Below, piece by piece: positions 27,214-36,209 of a DNA stretch of 64,000 bases. Both the position numbers and the translations under genes were made by a program. The stretch's first letter is position 1; each line of letters begins with the position of its first letter. Under the pieces are notes generated by a model that was not told where the DNA came from, did not search any database, and saw only the letters and a list, made by a program, of their open reading frames with translations. Origin of the DNA: an uncultured bacterium (lineage in GTDB: Bacteria; Hydrogenedentota; Hydrogenedentia; Hydrogenedentales; CAILVY01); NCBI GenBank assembly GCA_937951485.1, contig CALEDJ010000058.1, positions 23,294 through 87,293 on the forward strand, written 5' to 3'.

Positions 27214-28266
27214 TCAGAACAATTCCGCGATCCGTTCATGGGTTTCGCGGAGGAGGGCTTCGGTGTTGTCCCAATCGAGGCACGGGTCGGTGATGCTGAG
27301 ACCGTACTCAAGTTTCGTCGGGTCATCAAGCAGTTTCTGATTACCCGCCTTGATGTTGCTTTCCAGCATGGCGCCGATGATGGACTGTGTGCCTTCCAGG
27401 CGCTGCGCGATGACATCGCGCAGCACATGCCCCTGGAGCATATGGCGTTTGCCGCAGTTGGCATGGCTGCAATCCACCATGATCAACGGCGTCATCCCGG
27501 CGCGCCGGAGACATTCCTCCGTTTCAAAGACACTCACTGGGTCATAGTTCGGGCGGCCGCGCCCGCCGCGCAGGATGATGTGCACGGCGGGGTTGCCGCG
27601 CGTTGCCACGACGCCGGTGTGGCCATCCTCGTCAATGCCGAGGAAATGATGCGGCTGCTGCGCCGAGAGCATGGCGTCCACGGCCACTTGCAGATTGCCG
27701 TCCGTGCTGTTCTTGAATCCGATGGGCATGGACAGGCCGCTTGCCATTTCCCGGTGCTTCTGCGATTCCGAGGTGCGCGCGCCGATGGACGCCCACGTGA
27801 TGAGGTCGGCAATGTACTGCGGCACGATGGGGTCAAGCAGTTCGGTGCCGGCGGGCAGACCGATTTCCGCAATGCGCAGCAGGATTTCCCGCGCCTTGCG
27901 CAACCCCGCGGACACATCGTGGCTGCCATCGAGGAATGGATCGCTGATCAATCCTTTCCAACCGACAGTGGTGCGCGGCTTTTCAAAATAGGTCCGCATG
28001 ACGATAAAAATGCGGTCTTTCAATTCCTCGCTGAGCGCCTTGAGCCGTCCCGCGTAATCGAAGGCGACATCGGCATCATGGATGGAACACGGTCCCACCA
28101 CCACCAATAGTCGCGGGTCCTTCCGCCCCAGAATATCCAGGACAGCCTGACGCCCCCCGGCCACCGTGTCGGCGGCGGTCTGCGTCATAGGGATATCCGC
28201 CTTCAGCGTGCGCGGCGTGATAAGCGGGGTAATCGCCGTTACGTTAAGATTTTCAAGTCGTATCAT
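27214..28266 (-). CDS. 3-deoxy-7-phosphoheptulonate (DAHP) synthase, type I
   Basis: 350 aa from ATG 28266; the ORF-track start 28428 adds 54 residues without family match. The AroF/G/H-type signatures are clear: RLLVVVGPCSIHD, IVMRTYFEKPRTTVGWKGLISDP, LPAGTELLDPIVPQYIADLITWASIGARTSESQ, GFKNSTDG, RGG-x-PNYD and MVDCSHANCGK with the metal-binding residues. It condenses PEP with erythrose-4-phosphate, the entry to the shikimate pathway. The length and N terminus fit the feedback-regulated Escherichia-type subfamily, but which amino acid inhibits it cannot be read. The ribosome site is weak (GGAG 18 bp away). Confidence 0.95.
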   Translation of the reverse strand: MIRLENLNVTAITPLITPRTLKADIPMTQTAADTVAGGRQAVLDILGRKDPRLLVVVGPCSIHDADVAFDYAGRLKALSEELKDRIFIVMRTYFEKPRTTVGWKGLISDPFLDGSHDVSAGLRKAREILLRIAEIGLPAGTELLDPIVPQYIADLITWASIGARTSESQKHREMASGLSMPIGFKNSTDGNLQVAVDAMLSAQQPHHFLGIDEDGHTGVVATRGNPAVHIILRGGRGRPNYDPVSVFETEECLRRAGMTPLIMVDCSHANCGKRHMLQGHVLRDVIAQRLEGTQSIIGAMLESNIKAGNQKLLDDPTKLEYGLSITDPCLDWDNTEALLRETHERIAELF

Positions 28267-28449
28267 GGTTTTATGAAACTTACTCCAAAGATGAAATGCC
28301 GCCGAGATCACGTCCCCGCGACCCTTCCGGACCTCATTCTTGGAGGATGCGCGCCGCCCTCTCGCTCGATCAGGGCAATATATCCTACCCTGATGGGGCG
28401 CGCGGGGAATGATGAAGAAGTATATCACATCGGCCGCAGGGCGGTCGCA

Positions 28450-28950
28450 TCAGGCGCCGGTGAAATGCTGCCAATGGATCACATCTTCGAGCGGACGCTT
28501 GACGGGATTCGGCGTCTCGGATGAATAGCCCAAAGCGATCAGACTGACCAGTTTGTACCCCGCGGGCACGCCCAACAGGGCGCACACCTTTTCCGCATAA
28601 GGCTTCTTGTCACCGGCAACCCAGCAACTCGCGAGACCCAGGGCACGCGCCGCCACCAGAATATTCTGTGTCGCGGCGCAGCCGTCTTCCAGATAGTAGT
28701 CCGAATCTTCGCAGAATACCCCAATGCACGCGGCCGCGTCCGCGATAAACTTGCCGTTGTCCGCAAGTTTCGCCAGACCGCGCAGACCGTCCTCCTCTGT
28801 CACCACGATGAATTCCCAGGGCTGGGCATTGCGCGCGGTTGCGGCAAGACGGCCACAGTCCACCAAAGTCTCCAAGTCCTCCTTGCTCACCGGGCGTTCT
28901 TCATAGGTGCGCACCGACCGCCGTGTTCGCAGGGCCTCCAAAGCGTCCAT
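28450..28950 (-). CDS. Nitroreductase-family FMN oxidoreductase
   Basis: 166 aa, the short end of the family. FMN-contacting RTRRSVRTYEERPV is at the N terminus, followed by DCGRLAATARNAQPWEFIVVTE. DGCAATQNILVAARALGLASCWVAGD and SLIALGYSSE are the core signatures. Such homodimeric enzymes use NAD(P)H to reduce nitro groups, quinones or flavins. The short length and missing C-terminal extension suggest the minimal subgroup; substrate not predictable. No clear operon partner. Confidence 0.9.
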   Translation of the reverse strand: MDALEALRTRRSVRTYEERPVSKEDLETLVDCGRLAATARNAQPWEFIVVTEEDGLRGLAKLADNGKFIADAAACIGVFCEDSDYYLEDGCAATQNILVAARALGLASCWVAGDKKPYAEKVCALLGVPAGYKLVSLIALGYSSETPNPVKRPLEDVIHWQHFTGA

Positions 28951-29081
28951 GAAACACTCTCCTTGTCCATTCGGGCGTGGCCCGTCTCCCCGGAAACAAT
29001 CTCAAAGCAGTATAACATCTTGCGGGTGCACAAGGTGAAAATCGCGCGGCCATGGTGTTTTCGACGCCCGCCTTGTGTGTC

Positions 29082-30164
29082 TTATTGAGGCGCCGATATG
29101 GGCAGGCGCATTTCAAAGCGCGCACCGACGGGGTCCCGGTTGGCTGCCTTGACCGTGCCACCGTGGGCCGTAACGATACGATGCACGATGGAAAGCCCCA
29201 GCCCGGTGCCACCCTCCTTCCTGCTGAAAAAAGGCGCGAAAATATCCGCGCCGGGTTCAAGGTGAATCCCCGGTCCCTCGTCTTCCACCACAAAACAAAT
29301 CCAATCACGATCCTGGCGAATGATGATGTGGACCGTCGTGTTCGCGCTGGAGATTTCCACCGCATTGCGGATGAGATTCGCCAGCGCCTGCGCAAGCCTG
29401 CCGGGATCGGCCTCTATGGTCGGCGGCGCTTCTTCGTACACGGATTTCACTTCAACCTGCTTTTCCACAGCGATACGCTCGCACAATTGGACGGCGCGCT
29501 CCACGATTTCCTCCGGATCACAGCGGATGCGGTCAATAGCGAAGGGTCTGGCAAAGCCGAGAAACTGGCCGACCAGTTTCTCCAGATGCCCGGCTTCGTG
29601 AAAAATGGATTCCGCGCGCCGACGCAGGGCTTCCTGCTCCGTCAATTGGCGCATGAGCAGTTCCGCCATGCCGCTGATGACGCCGAGCGGATTGCGGAGT
29701 TCGTGCACGATGCCCGCGGTGAGTTCGCCGATTTGCGCCAGTTGCCGGCTCAGTTCCGCGGCGCGTTCCAGCCGCCGCACCTCCGTGAGGTCCGCGAACA
29801 GCAGGATGAGTCCTTCCAGCCCCGACGGCCCCGTGACCGGCGAGGCGGTCATGCCGATGACCCGCTTTTCCGCATCGCGCTCCAAAGTGAGTTCACGCCG
29901 CGACATGGGCTGTCCTGTACGCATCATTTCGGTGATTTCCTCAGCGAATTGCCGAAGCCCCGGCGCATCGCGGTAGGGAATGCCGGGCCGCAGCGCTTCA
30001 GTGTCCACGCCCAGATGCCGGGCCGCGGCGGGATTGACGGCAACGATGCTGCCGTCTCGATCCAGCGCGACCACGCCGCTGGTGAGGTGCGCGATAATCT
30101 GTTCATACCATCGAAGGACTTCGGCGGACATCGTGTCCTTGTGATTCCCGCGGGGTGAGGTCAT
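29082..30164 (-). CDS. PAS-domain sensor histidine kinase (NtrB-like)
   Basis: 360 aa from ATG 30164, with CGGAGGATTTGTCC upstream; the 651-aa ORF is an antisense extension over rsmA. Residues about 15-125 form a PAS domain (YEQIIAHLTSGVVALDRDGSIVAVNPAAARHLG). HisKA has the phospho-acceptor in IVHELRNPLGVISGMAELL, and HATPase has N-box NLIRNAVE, G1 EDEGPGI and G2 GTGLGLSIVHRIVTAHGG. There is no membrane segment, so it senses a cytoplasmic signal or partner. It follows rsmA by 38 bp on the same strand. No response regulator is adjacent; the partner could be elsewhere. Confidence 0.93.
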   Translation of the reverse strand: MTSPRGNHKDTMSAEVLRWYEQIIAHLTSGVVALDRDGSIVAVNPAAARHLGVDTEALRPGIPYRDAPGLRQFAEEITEMMRTGQPMSRRELTLERDAEKRVIGMTASPVTGPSGLEGLILLFADLTEVRRLERAAELSRQLAQIGELTAGIVHELRNPLGVISGMAELLMRQLTEQEALRRRAESIFHEAGHLEKLVGQFLGFARPFAIDRIRCDPEEIVERAVQLCERIAVEKQVEVKSVYEEAPPTIEADPGRLAQALANLIRNAVEISSANTTVHIIIRQDRDWICFVVEDEGPGIHLEPGADIFAPFFSRKEGGTGLGLSIVHRIVTAHGGTVKAANRDPVGARFEMRLPISAPQ

Positions 30165-30202
30165 GGACAAATCCTCCGTGCGCTGCGCCGGGACGCGAAC
30201 CT

Positions 30203-31093
30203 TTATTCTATACGGGACCGAATCTCTTTGGCGAGCCGTGCGAATTCCTGCAAAGTCACCGTCTGCGCGCGCCGTTCGGGATCCACACCCGCCGCCACCA
30301 TTGCTTCCAGCACGGCATCTTGCGGTGCGCCGAAGTTTCCAGAGCGGGTCAGCGCGTTGCGCAGCGTTTTGCGGCGCTGCGCAAACGCCGCACGCACCAC
30401 TTTCATCAAGAACGGCGTGGCCACATCGGGGAATGGCGGCGCTTCGTGGCGCCGGAACCGGACGATGCAACTGTCCACCTTGGGGCGCGGCACGAAACAG
30501 GACGCAGGCACCCGGTGCACGATATCCACTTCCGCATGACATTGCGCTGCCAGCGTCAATACCCCATAATCCGGCGAACCTGCAGGCGCGGTCAGGCGCT
30601 GCCCCACTTCCTCCTGCAACATTACCACCAGCCGGGAAAAACGCACCGGCGCCTCCAGAAAATGGAAAAGAATGGGCGTGGTGATGTAATACGGCAGGTT
30701 GGAAACCATCTTGAAGACGGTTCCGCCCGGCAGGTGCTCTTCCAGCAAATGCGCGAGGCTGTGATTGAGAATGTCCCCGCGAAAGAGGCGGACATGCGGC
30801 ATGGCCCCGAACTGGTCCTCCAGACACGGCATGAACGACGCGTCTATCTCCACCGCCAGCACGCGCCCGGCCTTTGCCGCGAGACGGCGCGTCAACGCGC
30901 CCAGTCCCGCGCCCACCTCTACCACATCGTCCGAAGCAGACAGGGCCGCCGCATCCACCATGATCCGGTTGATGTTGTCGTCGAGCAACAGATTCTGCCC
31001 CAGGGCCTTCTTGAAGCGGATACCGTAGCGGGCGCACATCTCGCGCAACGGCATGGCCGCGTTGGGGCTTGATTTCGGCGCTTCAGCGGGCAT
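30203..31093 (-). CDS. rsmA: 16S rRNA dimethyladenosine transferase (KsgA)
   Basis: 296 aa from ATG 31093 (31054 is a possible internal start; no strong ribosome site supports either). Signatures: KKALGQNLLLDDN, the SAM loop VVEVGAGLGALTRRLA, AVEID, RGDILN and the NLPYYITTPILF catalytic motif of adenine-N6 dimethylases, then VPRPKVDSCIVRF and AAFAQRRKTLRNAL. It dimethylates two adenosines at the 3' end of 16S rRNA during ribosome assembly. A PAS kinase gene follows 38 bp downstream. Confidence 0.95.
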   Translation of the reverse strand: MPAEAPKSSPNAAMPLREMCARYGIRFKKALGQNLLLDDNINRIMVDAAALSASDDVVEVGAGLGALTRRLAAKAGRVLAVEIDASFMPCLEDQFGAMPHVRLFRGDILNHSLAHLLEEHLPGGTVFKMVSNLPYYITTPILFHFLEAPVRFSRLVVMLQEEVGQRLTAPAGSPDYGVLTLAAQCHAEVDIVHRVPASCFVPRPKVDSCIVRFRRHEAPPFPDVATPFLMKVVRAAFAQRRKTLRNALTRSGNFGAPQDAVLEAMVAAGVDPERRAQTVTLQEFARLAKEIRSRIE

Positions 31094-31233
31094 TGGCGTC
31101 AACCCCGGCTTTCCGGCAGGCGGGCGTTCCCGTATACGCAGGATGCACTGAATTTTTTCGCATGCGTTCATGGTACGTCGAGATTCCCGGAATTTTCCAG
31201 TTACTGGTTGTCTTGTTCCCCTCGGCACTTCTC

Positions 31234-31305
31234 CTGTCCTTGCTGTCCTCGTGGTCCTTGCCGCCTTTGCCGTCCCTGCCGTCCCTGCCGTTCTGGCGGT
31301 TCTCT
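31234..31305. repeat. Intergenic 9-bp tandem repeat, 8 degenerate units
   Basis: Eight contiguous 9-base units (CTGTCCTTG, CTGTCCTCG, TGGTCCTTG, CCGCCTTTG, CCGTCCCTG twice, CCGTTCTGG, CGGTTCTCT) lie between rsmA and the peptidase gene. Because the period is 9, all frames stay open and generate collagen-like false ORFs. No gene is supported in 31094-31357. Confidence 0.75.
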
Positions 31306-31357
31306 TTGAAATACCTGCCCGTTCGCGCTTTTCCCCCGTTTTCGCTATGATGCATCC

Positions 31358-32314
31358 ATGCGTTTCCTTATCATCGCACTGCTTGGCGCAGCCGGCGCTG
31401 CCGCGCCCGTATCTCCGAGCGAACTGCTGATTGTCGAACATCACCCCGACGACGCGGCGCTCGCGGCGCGGAGCCGCACGATTATGGAGGACGCGCTGCG
31501 GGAGTTTGCGCCGCGCCTGCCGCCGGGCGATGCGCCCATCCGGCTGATCATCGCGCACACGTTCCAGGACTTCATGCAACATGCGGGCCGATTTGCCCTG
31601 GGCAATGTGAACGGCATCGCGTATCCGGAGCGGGGGCTGATCGTCGTCAAATCGCCGCGCCTGCGCGCGCGCGGCGACTATGCGGGTACGCTGCGCCATG
31701 AACTCGTGCACATTCTGCTGCACCGCAACACCGACACCGATGCGCTGCCCCGGTGGCTGAACGAGGGCATCGCCATGAGCCTCGCCAATGAGTACTACTG
31801 GGCGAGCATTATCACCGTGGCGCATATGTTCGTGCGCGGGCGCATCATCGAATACCGCAACCTGGACCTGGCGTTCCTGCGGCCCGGCGAGGAGATGGTC
31901 TTCGGCGACGCCTACGCGCAGGCGCTGTCCATGACCCGCTACATGCGCAACTGGTTGGGGGAGGACGTGTTCTGGGCCGTGGTGCTCGGCACCCGCGAGA
32001 TGTCATTCGGCGACGCGCTCCGCACGTTCGCGGGCAAGTCGCCGCGCGATTTGTGGGACGGCTACCGCCGCTCGCTCTGGCTGGTCGCCATCATCGGCAT
32101 CATGGCCTCCGGTTCCTTCTTCACACCGGCGGCCTTCCTGCTGATTGCGGCGTATATCCGGCGGCGGCACAAAGACAAAAAGATCATGCGGCGCTGGGCC
32201 GCCGAAGAGGCCGAGGACGCCGCCGCAGGCATCCGGGTGTTTTCCTGGGATGAGGTGATCGAAGACCCGGATGCATGGAAACAGGGGAGGGGGGAGGAGG
32301 AAGACCGGCCATGA
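31358..32314 (+). CDS. Membrane-anchored HExxH peptidase (peptidase MA-like)
   Basis: 318 aa. Signal peptide MRFLIIALLGAAGAAAP. The zinc metalloprotease core reads GTLRHELVHILLHR (HExxH) followed at the usual distance by LPRWLNEGIA, which supplies the third, glutamate ligand as in gluzincins of the peptidase MA family. Residues about 250-268 form a C-terminal transmembrane helix (LVAIIGIMASGSFFTPAAFLLIAAYI), followed by a basic and then acidic cytoplasmic tail. The catalytic domain should face the periplasm. The stop overlaps the next gene's start (ATGA), indicating translational coupling with an oxidoreductase. Substrate unknown. Confidence 0.85.
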   Translation: MRFLIIALLGAAGAAAPVSPSELLIVEHHPDDAALAARSRTIMEDALREFAPRLPPGDAPIRLIIAHTFQDFMQHAGRFALGNVNGIAYPERGLIVVKSPRLRARGDYAGTLRHELVHILLHRNTDTDALPRWLNEGIAMSLANEYYWASIITVAHMFVRGRIIEYRNLDLAFLRPGEEMVFGDAYAQALSMTRYMRNWLGEDVFWAVVLGTREMSFGDALRTFAGKSPRDLWDGYRRSLWLVAIIGIMASGSFFTPAAFLLIAAYIRRRHKDKKIMRRWAAEEAEDAAAGIRVFSWDEVIEDPDAWKQGRGEEEDRP

Positions 32315-33267
32315 CCCGCGTGCGTGTGGCGATCATCGGGGCGCGCGGCATCGGCCGCCACCACGGCAACTGGTGGACCCTGGAAGGCGCGGAAGTCTGC
32401 GCCTTTGCGGGCACAAGTGCCGAATCCGTCGCGGGCACCCGCGAAACCCTGCAAACACTCTTCGGATTCCGGGGCGCGGGTTACGTAGATGTGCGCGAGA
32501 TGATGCGGCGGGAATCGCCGGACATCGTGGACGTGTGCTCGCCGCCGGCGTGTCACGCGGATCACGTCCGCGCGGCGCTGGAGGCGGGCTGCGATGTGCT
32601 CTGCGAGAAGCCGCTGGTGTACGACCCGCAGATGACGCCAAAGGCAATGCTGGAAACGGCGCGCGCATTGGCGCAATTGGCCCGCGATAAGGGGCGTCGC
32701 CTCGAACTTTGCGCGCAATATGCCGTGGGTGCGCGCCATTTCCTGGAACTGTATGCGGCGCACCGAAAAAACGCGCCCATCACGCGCTACATGGGCCGCC
32801 TCGAAGCGCCCGCGCGCGGGCGCGGCCCGGACCCGGTCCGCGTCTGGGTGGACCTCGGCCCCCATCTCATCAGCGTGGCGCTGGCGGCCTTCCCCGGCGC
32901 GACGGTGGATTGGCAGTCCCTGCAGACGCGCTTTGCAGGGTACGAAGCCGAGGCCATGTTTGACCTGATCTTTCCCGACGCCCGGCGCGTGGCCTGCACC
33001 CTCTTCACCCGCAACCGCACCGAAGACCCGCCCAATATCCGCCATTTCGCCTTCAACGATTTCAGCATTGACGTGGAGGGCCATGCCGATGCGCAGGGCG
33101 CATTCGCGGCCCGGCTGATCACGCCCGGGGAAACCCGCGAATCCCCCGACATGATGCGCCTGCTCATCCGCGATTACCTGCGCGGCGCTGCCGCCGTCTC
33201 CGCCAATGACGCCGTCACAAATCTGGACATCATGCTCCGCATCCTCGCCGCTGCGCGGCGCGGCTGA
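32311..33267 (+). CDS. Gfo/Idh/MocA-family NAD(P)-dependent oxidoreductase
   Basis: 318 aa from ATG 32311, overlapping the peptidase stop by ATGA and preceded by GAGGAGGAAGA. N-terminal Rossmann motif [14 protein letters not shown], then [33 protein letters not shown], the EKP signature with the catalytic-region lysine. The C-terminal alpha/beta domain is degraded in its usual HxxD motif (the [14 protein letters not shown] region carries the histidine). No export signal, so cytoplasmic. It probably oxidises or reduces a sugar or inositol derivative; substrate unknown. Confidence 0.88.
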   Translation: MTRVRVAIIGARGIGRHHGNWWTLEGAEVCAFAGTSAESVAGTRETLQTLFGFRGAGYVDVREMMRRESPDIVDVCSPPACHADHVRAALEAGCDVLCEKPLVYDPQMTPKAMLETARALAQLARDKGRRLELCAQYAVGARHFLELYAAHRKNAPITRYMGRLEAPARGRGPDPVRVWVDLGPHLISVALAAFPGATVDWQSLQTRFAGYEAEAMFDLIFPDARRVACTLFTRNRTEDPPNIRHFAFNDFSIDVEGHADAQGAFAARLITPGETRESPDMMRLLIRDYLRGAAAVSANDAVTNLDIMLRILAAARRG

Positions 33268-33449
33268 CAAGTGGAATCCGGGGGGAAGGTTGCTGTACTA
33301 TTCTTGCTGCGTCGTTCGCCCGGATATGTTTGCGGGAGGGGGGCCATCATGTCTCGCGGGCGTGTCCCGGATTCGGGATGCATGGCGGCGCGTGGGTGTG
33401 GAGGGAACGAAGTCTCAACGCGGCGGGAATGCCGCCCGGGAAAGGGACC

Positions 33450-34817
33450 ATGATGCGCAATTACAACATTTTGCTCGATGCCTCGAAAATGCCGGATGCC
33501 TGGTACAACATCGCGCCCGACCTGCCGTCGCCCCCTCCGCCGCCGTTGCATCCGGGCACCCATCAACCCGTCTCTCCGGACGACTTGGCGGTGTTGTTTC
33601 CGCCGGGGCTGATCGAACAGGAAGCGTCGCAGGAACGGTGGATTTCGATTCCCGGCGAGATCATGGACGCCTACCGGCTCTATCGGCCCACGCCGCTGCG
33701 GCGCGCCTACCGTCTGGAGGAGGCGCTGAAAACCCCCGCAAAAATATTCTATAAAAACGAAAGCGTCAGTCCGTCCGGCAGCCACAAACTCAATACGTCT
33801 ATTGCGCAGGCGTACTACAACAAGATTGCCGGAATCAAGGCGTTGACGACGGAAACGGGTGCGGGACAGTGGGGTACGGCGCTGTCCATCGCATGCAGCA
33901 TGTTTGACATGAAATGCACGGTGTACATGGTGCGCGTGAGTTTCGACCAGAAGCCGTACCGTCGCGGCCTGATGCAGACCTACGGCGCGACGGTGCTGCC
34001 CAGTCCCAGCGACACCACCGACTTCGGCAGAAAAATGCTCGCGGAACATCCGGATACCACGGGCAGCCTTGGCATCGCCATTTCGGAGGCGATCGAAGTG
34101 GCCGCGAAGAGCGGCGGGACCGTCAAGTACAGTCTGGGCAGCGTGCTCAATCATGTGCTGCTGCACCAGACAATCATCGGCGAAGAGGCCAAAATCCAGA
34201 TGGAAAGCGTGGGCGAGTATCCGGACATCGTCATCGGCTGCGTGGGCGGCGGCTCGAACTACGCCGGCATTGCTTTCCCCTTCGCCCACGACATGCTGGT
34301 CAACGGCAAGAAAATTGATTTCATCGCCGTGGAGCCGACGGCCTGTCCCACGCTCACACGCGGCCCCTACGCCTACGATTTCGGTGACACCGCGGGCATG
34401 ACGCCTCTGCTCAAGCAGTACACGCTCGGTCACAACTTCATGCCGCCCGGCATCCACGCGGGCGGGCTGCGTTATCACGGCGTCGCCGTGCTGGTGGCGC
34501 ATCTGGTGAAATCGGGGCACATGCGCGCGGCAGCCGTCCGTCAGAATCCCGTGTTTGAGGCGAACACGCTTTTCGCCCGGTGCGAAGGCATTCTGCCCGC
34601 GCCCGAATCCGGCCACGCCATCCGGGTCGCCATTGACGAGGCGATCAAGTGCCGAGAATCCGGCGAAGCCAAGACTATTCTGTTCAACATGAGCGGACAC
34701 GGTCATTTCGACATGACCGCCTACGACGCCTATCTGCGCGGAGAACTCGTTGACTATGAACTTGAAGACGCCATCCTGCAGGAGGGCATCGCCAGCATCC
34801 CGAAGGTCAATGCCTGA
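33450..34817 (+). CDS. TrpB2-type tryptophan synthase beta-like protein
   Basis: 455 aa from ATG 33450 (GGGAAAGGGACC upstream). Longer than TrpB1, with the N-terminal extension typical of TrpB2 ([35 protein letters not shown]). The PLP lysine is in [22 protein letters not shown] and [14 protein letters not shown] bind cofactor phosphate, and GLRYHGVA follows. TrpB2 enzymes make tryptophan from indole and serine, usually without a standard TrpA partner, and may salvage indole. No other trp biosynthesis gene is near; trpS is 11 kb away. A strong terminator follows. Confidence 0.93.
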   Translation: MMRNYNILLDASKMPDAWYNIAPDLPSPPPPPLHPGTHQPVSPDDLAVLFPPGLIEQEASQERWISIPGEIMDAYRLYRPTPLRRAYRLEEALKTPAKIFYKNESVSPSGSHKLNTSIAQAYYNKIAGIKALTTETGAGQWGTALSIACSMFDMKCTVYMVRVSFDQKPYRRGLMQTYGATVLPSPSDTTDFGRKMLAEHPDTTGSLGIAISEAIEVAAKSGGTVKYSLGSVLNHVLLHQTIIGEEAKIQMESVGEYPDIVIGCVGGGSNYAGIAFPFAHDMLVNGKKIDFIAVEPTACPTLTRGPYAYDFGDTAGMTPLLKQYTLGHNFMPPGIHAGGLRYHGVAVLVAHLVKSGHMRAAAVRQNPVFEANTLFARCEGILPAPESGHAIRVAIDEAIKCRESGEAKTILFNMSGHGHFDMTAYDAYLRGELVDYELEDAILQEGIASIPKVNA

Positions 34818-34842
34818 AACATATGCCGCTGACGCGGATTCC

Positions 34843-34873
34843 GGCCGGGCCTGTGCGCCCGGCCCTTTCTTTC
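34843..34873 (+). terminator. Rho-independent terminator after trpB2
   Basis: GGCCGGGC and GCCCGGCC form a perfect 8-bp stem around a 6-base loop, followed by CTTTCTTTC, 26 bp beyond the trpB2 stop. Confidence 0.85.
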
Positions 34874-34898
34874 GGCAATCTCTCCAGACAGGGCTTTA

Positions 34899-36080
34899 TC
34901 ATGGGAGTGGGTGGGATGCGTTGCTTTGCTCTTCCTGATGCCGGCGGTCGGAAAGATGCCCATCTGAGCCGTTATGATGGTCTTCAGGGGTGCTTGCTTT
35001 GTCAAGCGCTGCTTTGTCGGAGTTCGCCGACAGCCAGTCTTTGTAATAGGCGTCAATGGCGTTCTGGAGCATTGCCGCGTGGGAGGCGTCGTTGGGGTGG
35101 ATGCCGTCGGGTGATATGCCGGACGGCATGGGCGCGGCCGGGTCGCCGCCGGGATAGGGGTCATATTCCGGGGGAAAGCCGGGATAGGGCACGGATTCCG
35201 GCGGATTGCCAAAGCGGTATTGGAGTGTGCCCCAGTTCTGTACATAACCCACGCGGTTCCGGTATGCTGATTGCCGACTTAGTGCTTGCGTGAGCGCCAG
35301 TTTGGCTGCGCCCAGTTCGGTAATCCATGTGTTGAGTTCGAGCGTGCTCGCACCCTGGAAGTCCATCCCCCAGAATGCGGTCGCCGCCGCGTAATCCAGA
35401 TAATCATAATCGGCGAGGACCACCCTGATTTCGGGGCGCACCGCGAGGCAGGCGGTGATAATGGTTTCGATGTTATTCACAATGGGCTGCCAGTAGTCGG
35501 CGAGTCGTTGTTCAGAGGTGCGGCCGCGGAGGTTTGCCAAGGGTTCCGTGCGCACCACGTTGAGAAAATCGTTGCCGCCGATGATGAGATGGACCGCATC
35601 AATGGTGGGATAGGCCGTCAATTCGCCGACAATAGTGGCCAGGTGCTCCGGTTTGGCCCAGTCGGATGCTTTCCGGCCGCCCCAGGCGGTCAACGCGCCC
35701 TGGGTGTCGTTGTGTCCCAATCCGTTGGCCGCCAGCACCGCATCGAAAACGTCATTGGAGGGGAAACCGTCACGGTTTTCCGCGGTAATGGACATGGCCC
35801 AACTGTCGCCCACGATGAGGATGCGCTTGACCTTTTCTGCGGTTCCATCGCTCTTGCTTTCGTCTTTTGCGTCGGTCTTGTTTTTCAGCGCCGGTGTTAC
35901 GGTGTCGGCAACGCCCTCCTGATTGCTGGAAAGCGGATCAGTGGTGGCGGCGGGGGCTTGCCTCGGCTCCCGTGCGGGCCTTCCCGCGTCCGCGAATAAT
36001 ATCCCACCAGCCAGTGCAATGAACAGAACAACGGACAATGCCCGGCGTCCGTTCGCTCTTCCAGGGAAGGTGCCTGTCAT
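34899..36080 (-). CDS. Secreted SGNH/GDSL-family hydrolase
   Basis: 393 aa from ATG 36080 (TTGGAGTTCATCAA upstream). Signal-anchor/signal peptide: GRRALSVVLFIALAGGILFADA. After a low-complexity linker (residues about 35-85, rich in Ala, Thr, Lys, Asp), block I reads ILIVGDSWA with the nucleophile serine, block III GGNDF and block V DGIHPND with the Asp/His pair. This is the SGNH esterase/lipase fold, often deacetylating glycans. The C terminus is unusually rich in His, Asp and Ser (STPEDHHNGSDGHLSDRRH). The gene lies behind the (GE)n anchored protein, separated by a terminator hairpin. Confidence 0.88.
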   Translation of the reverse strand: MTGTFPGRANGRRALSVVLFIALAGGILFADAGRPAREPRQAPAATTDPLSSNQEGVADTVTPALKNKTDAKDESKSDGTAEKVKRILIVGDSWAMSITAENRDGFPSNDVFDAVLAANGLGHNDTQGALTAWGGRKASDWAKPEHLATIVGELTAYPTIDAVHLIIGGNDFLNVVRTEPLANLRGRTSEQRLADYWQPIVNNIETIITACLAVRPEIRVVLADYDYLDYAAATAFWGMDFQGASTLELNTWITELGAAKLALTQALSRQSAYRNRVGYVQNWGTLQYRFGNPPESVPYPGFPPEYDPYPGGDPAAPMPSGISPDGIHPNDASHAAMLQNAIDAYYKDWLSANSDKAALDKASTPEDHHNGSDGHLSDRRHQEEQSNASHPLP

Positions 36081-36134
36081 TTGATGAACTCCAAAGCATG
36101 ATTGTTCGAGACACTCGGAAAGATTGCTTTGATA

Positions 36135-36168
36135 AAGCAAGGGCGCGGCACCCGTCAGCGCCGCGCCC
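36135..36168 (-). terminator. Hairpin between the (GE)n protein and SGNH hydrolase genes
   Basis: GGGCGCGGC pairs with GCCGCGCCC (9 bp, 10-base loop at 36150-36159), followed on the minus strand by TTGCTTTAT. It lies 41 bp past the stop of the upstream gene. Confidence 0.75.
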
Positions 36169-36209
36169 TCGACATGAATCAACTTTCACTACGCAACACC
36201 GATAACGTT

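Noticed and set aside
31083-31355. Collagen-like GRDGKDG repeat protein
   Set aside because: Produced by the 9-bp intergenic repeat; no Gly-X-Y continuity, signal peptide or ribosome site.
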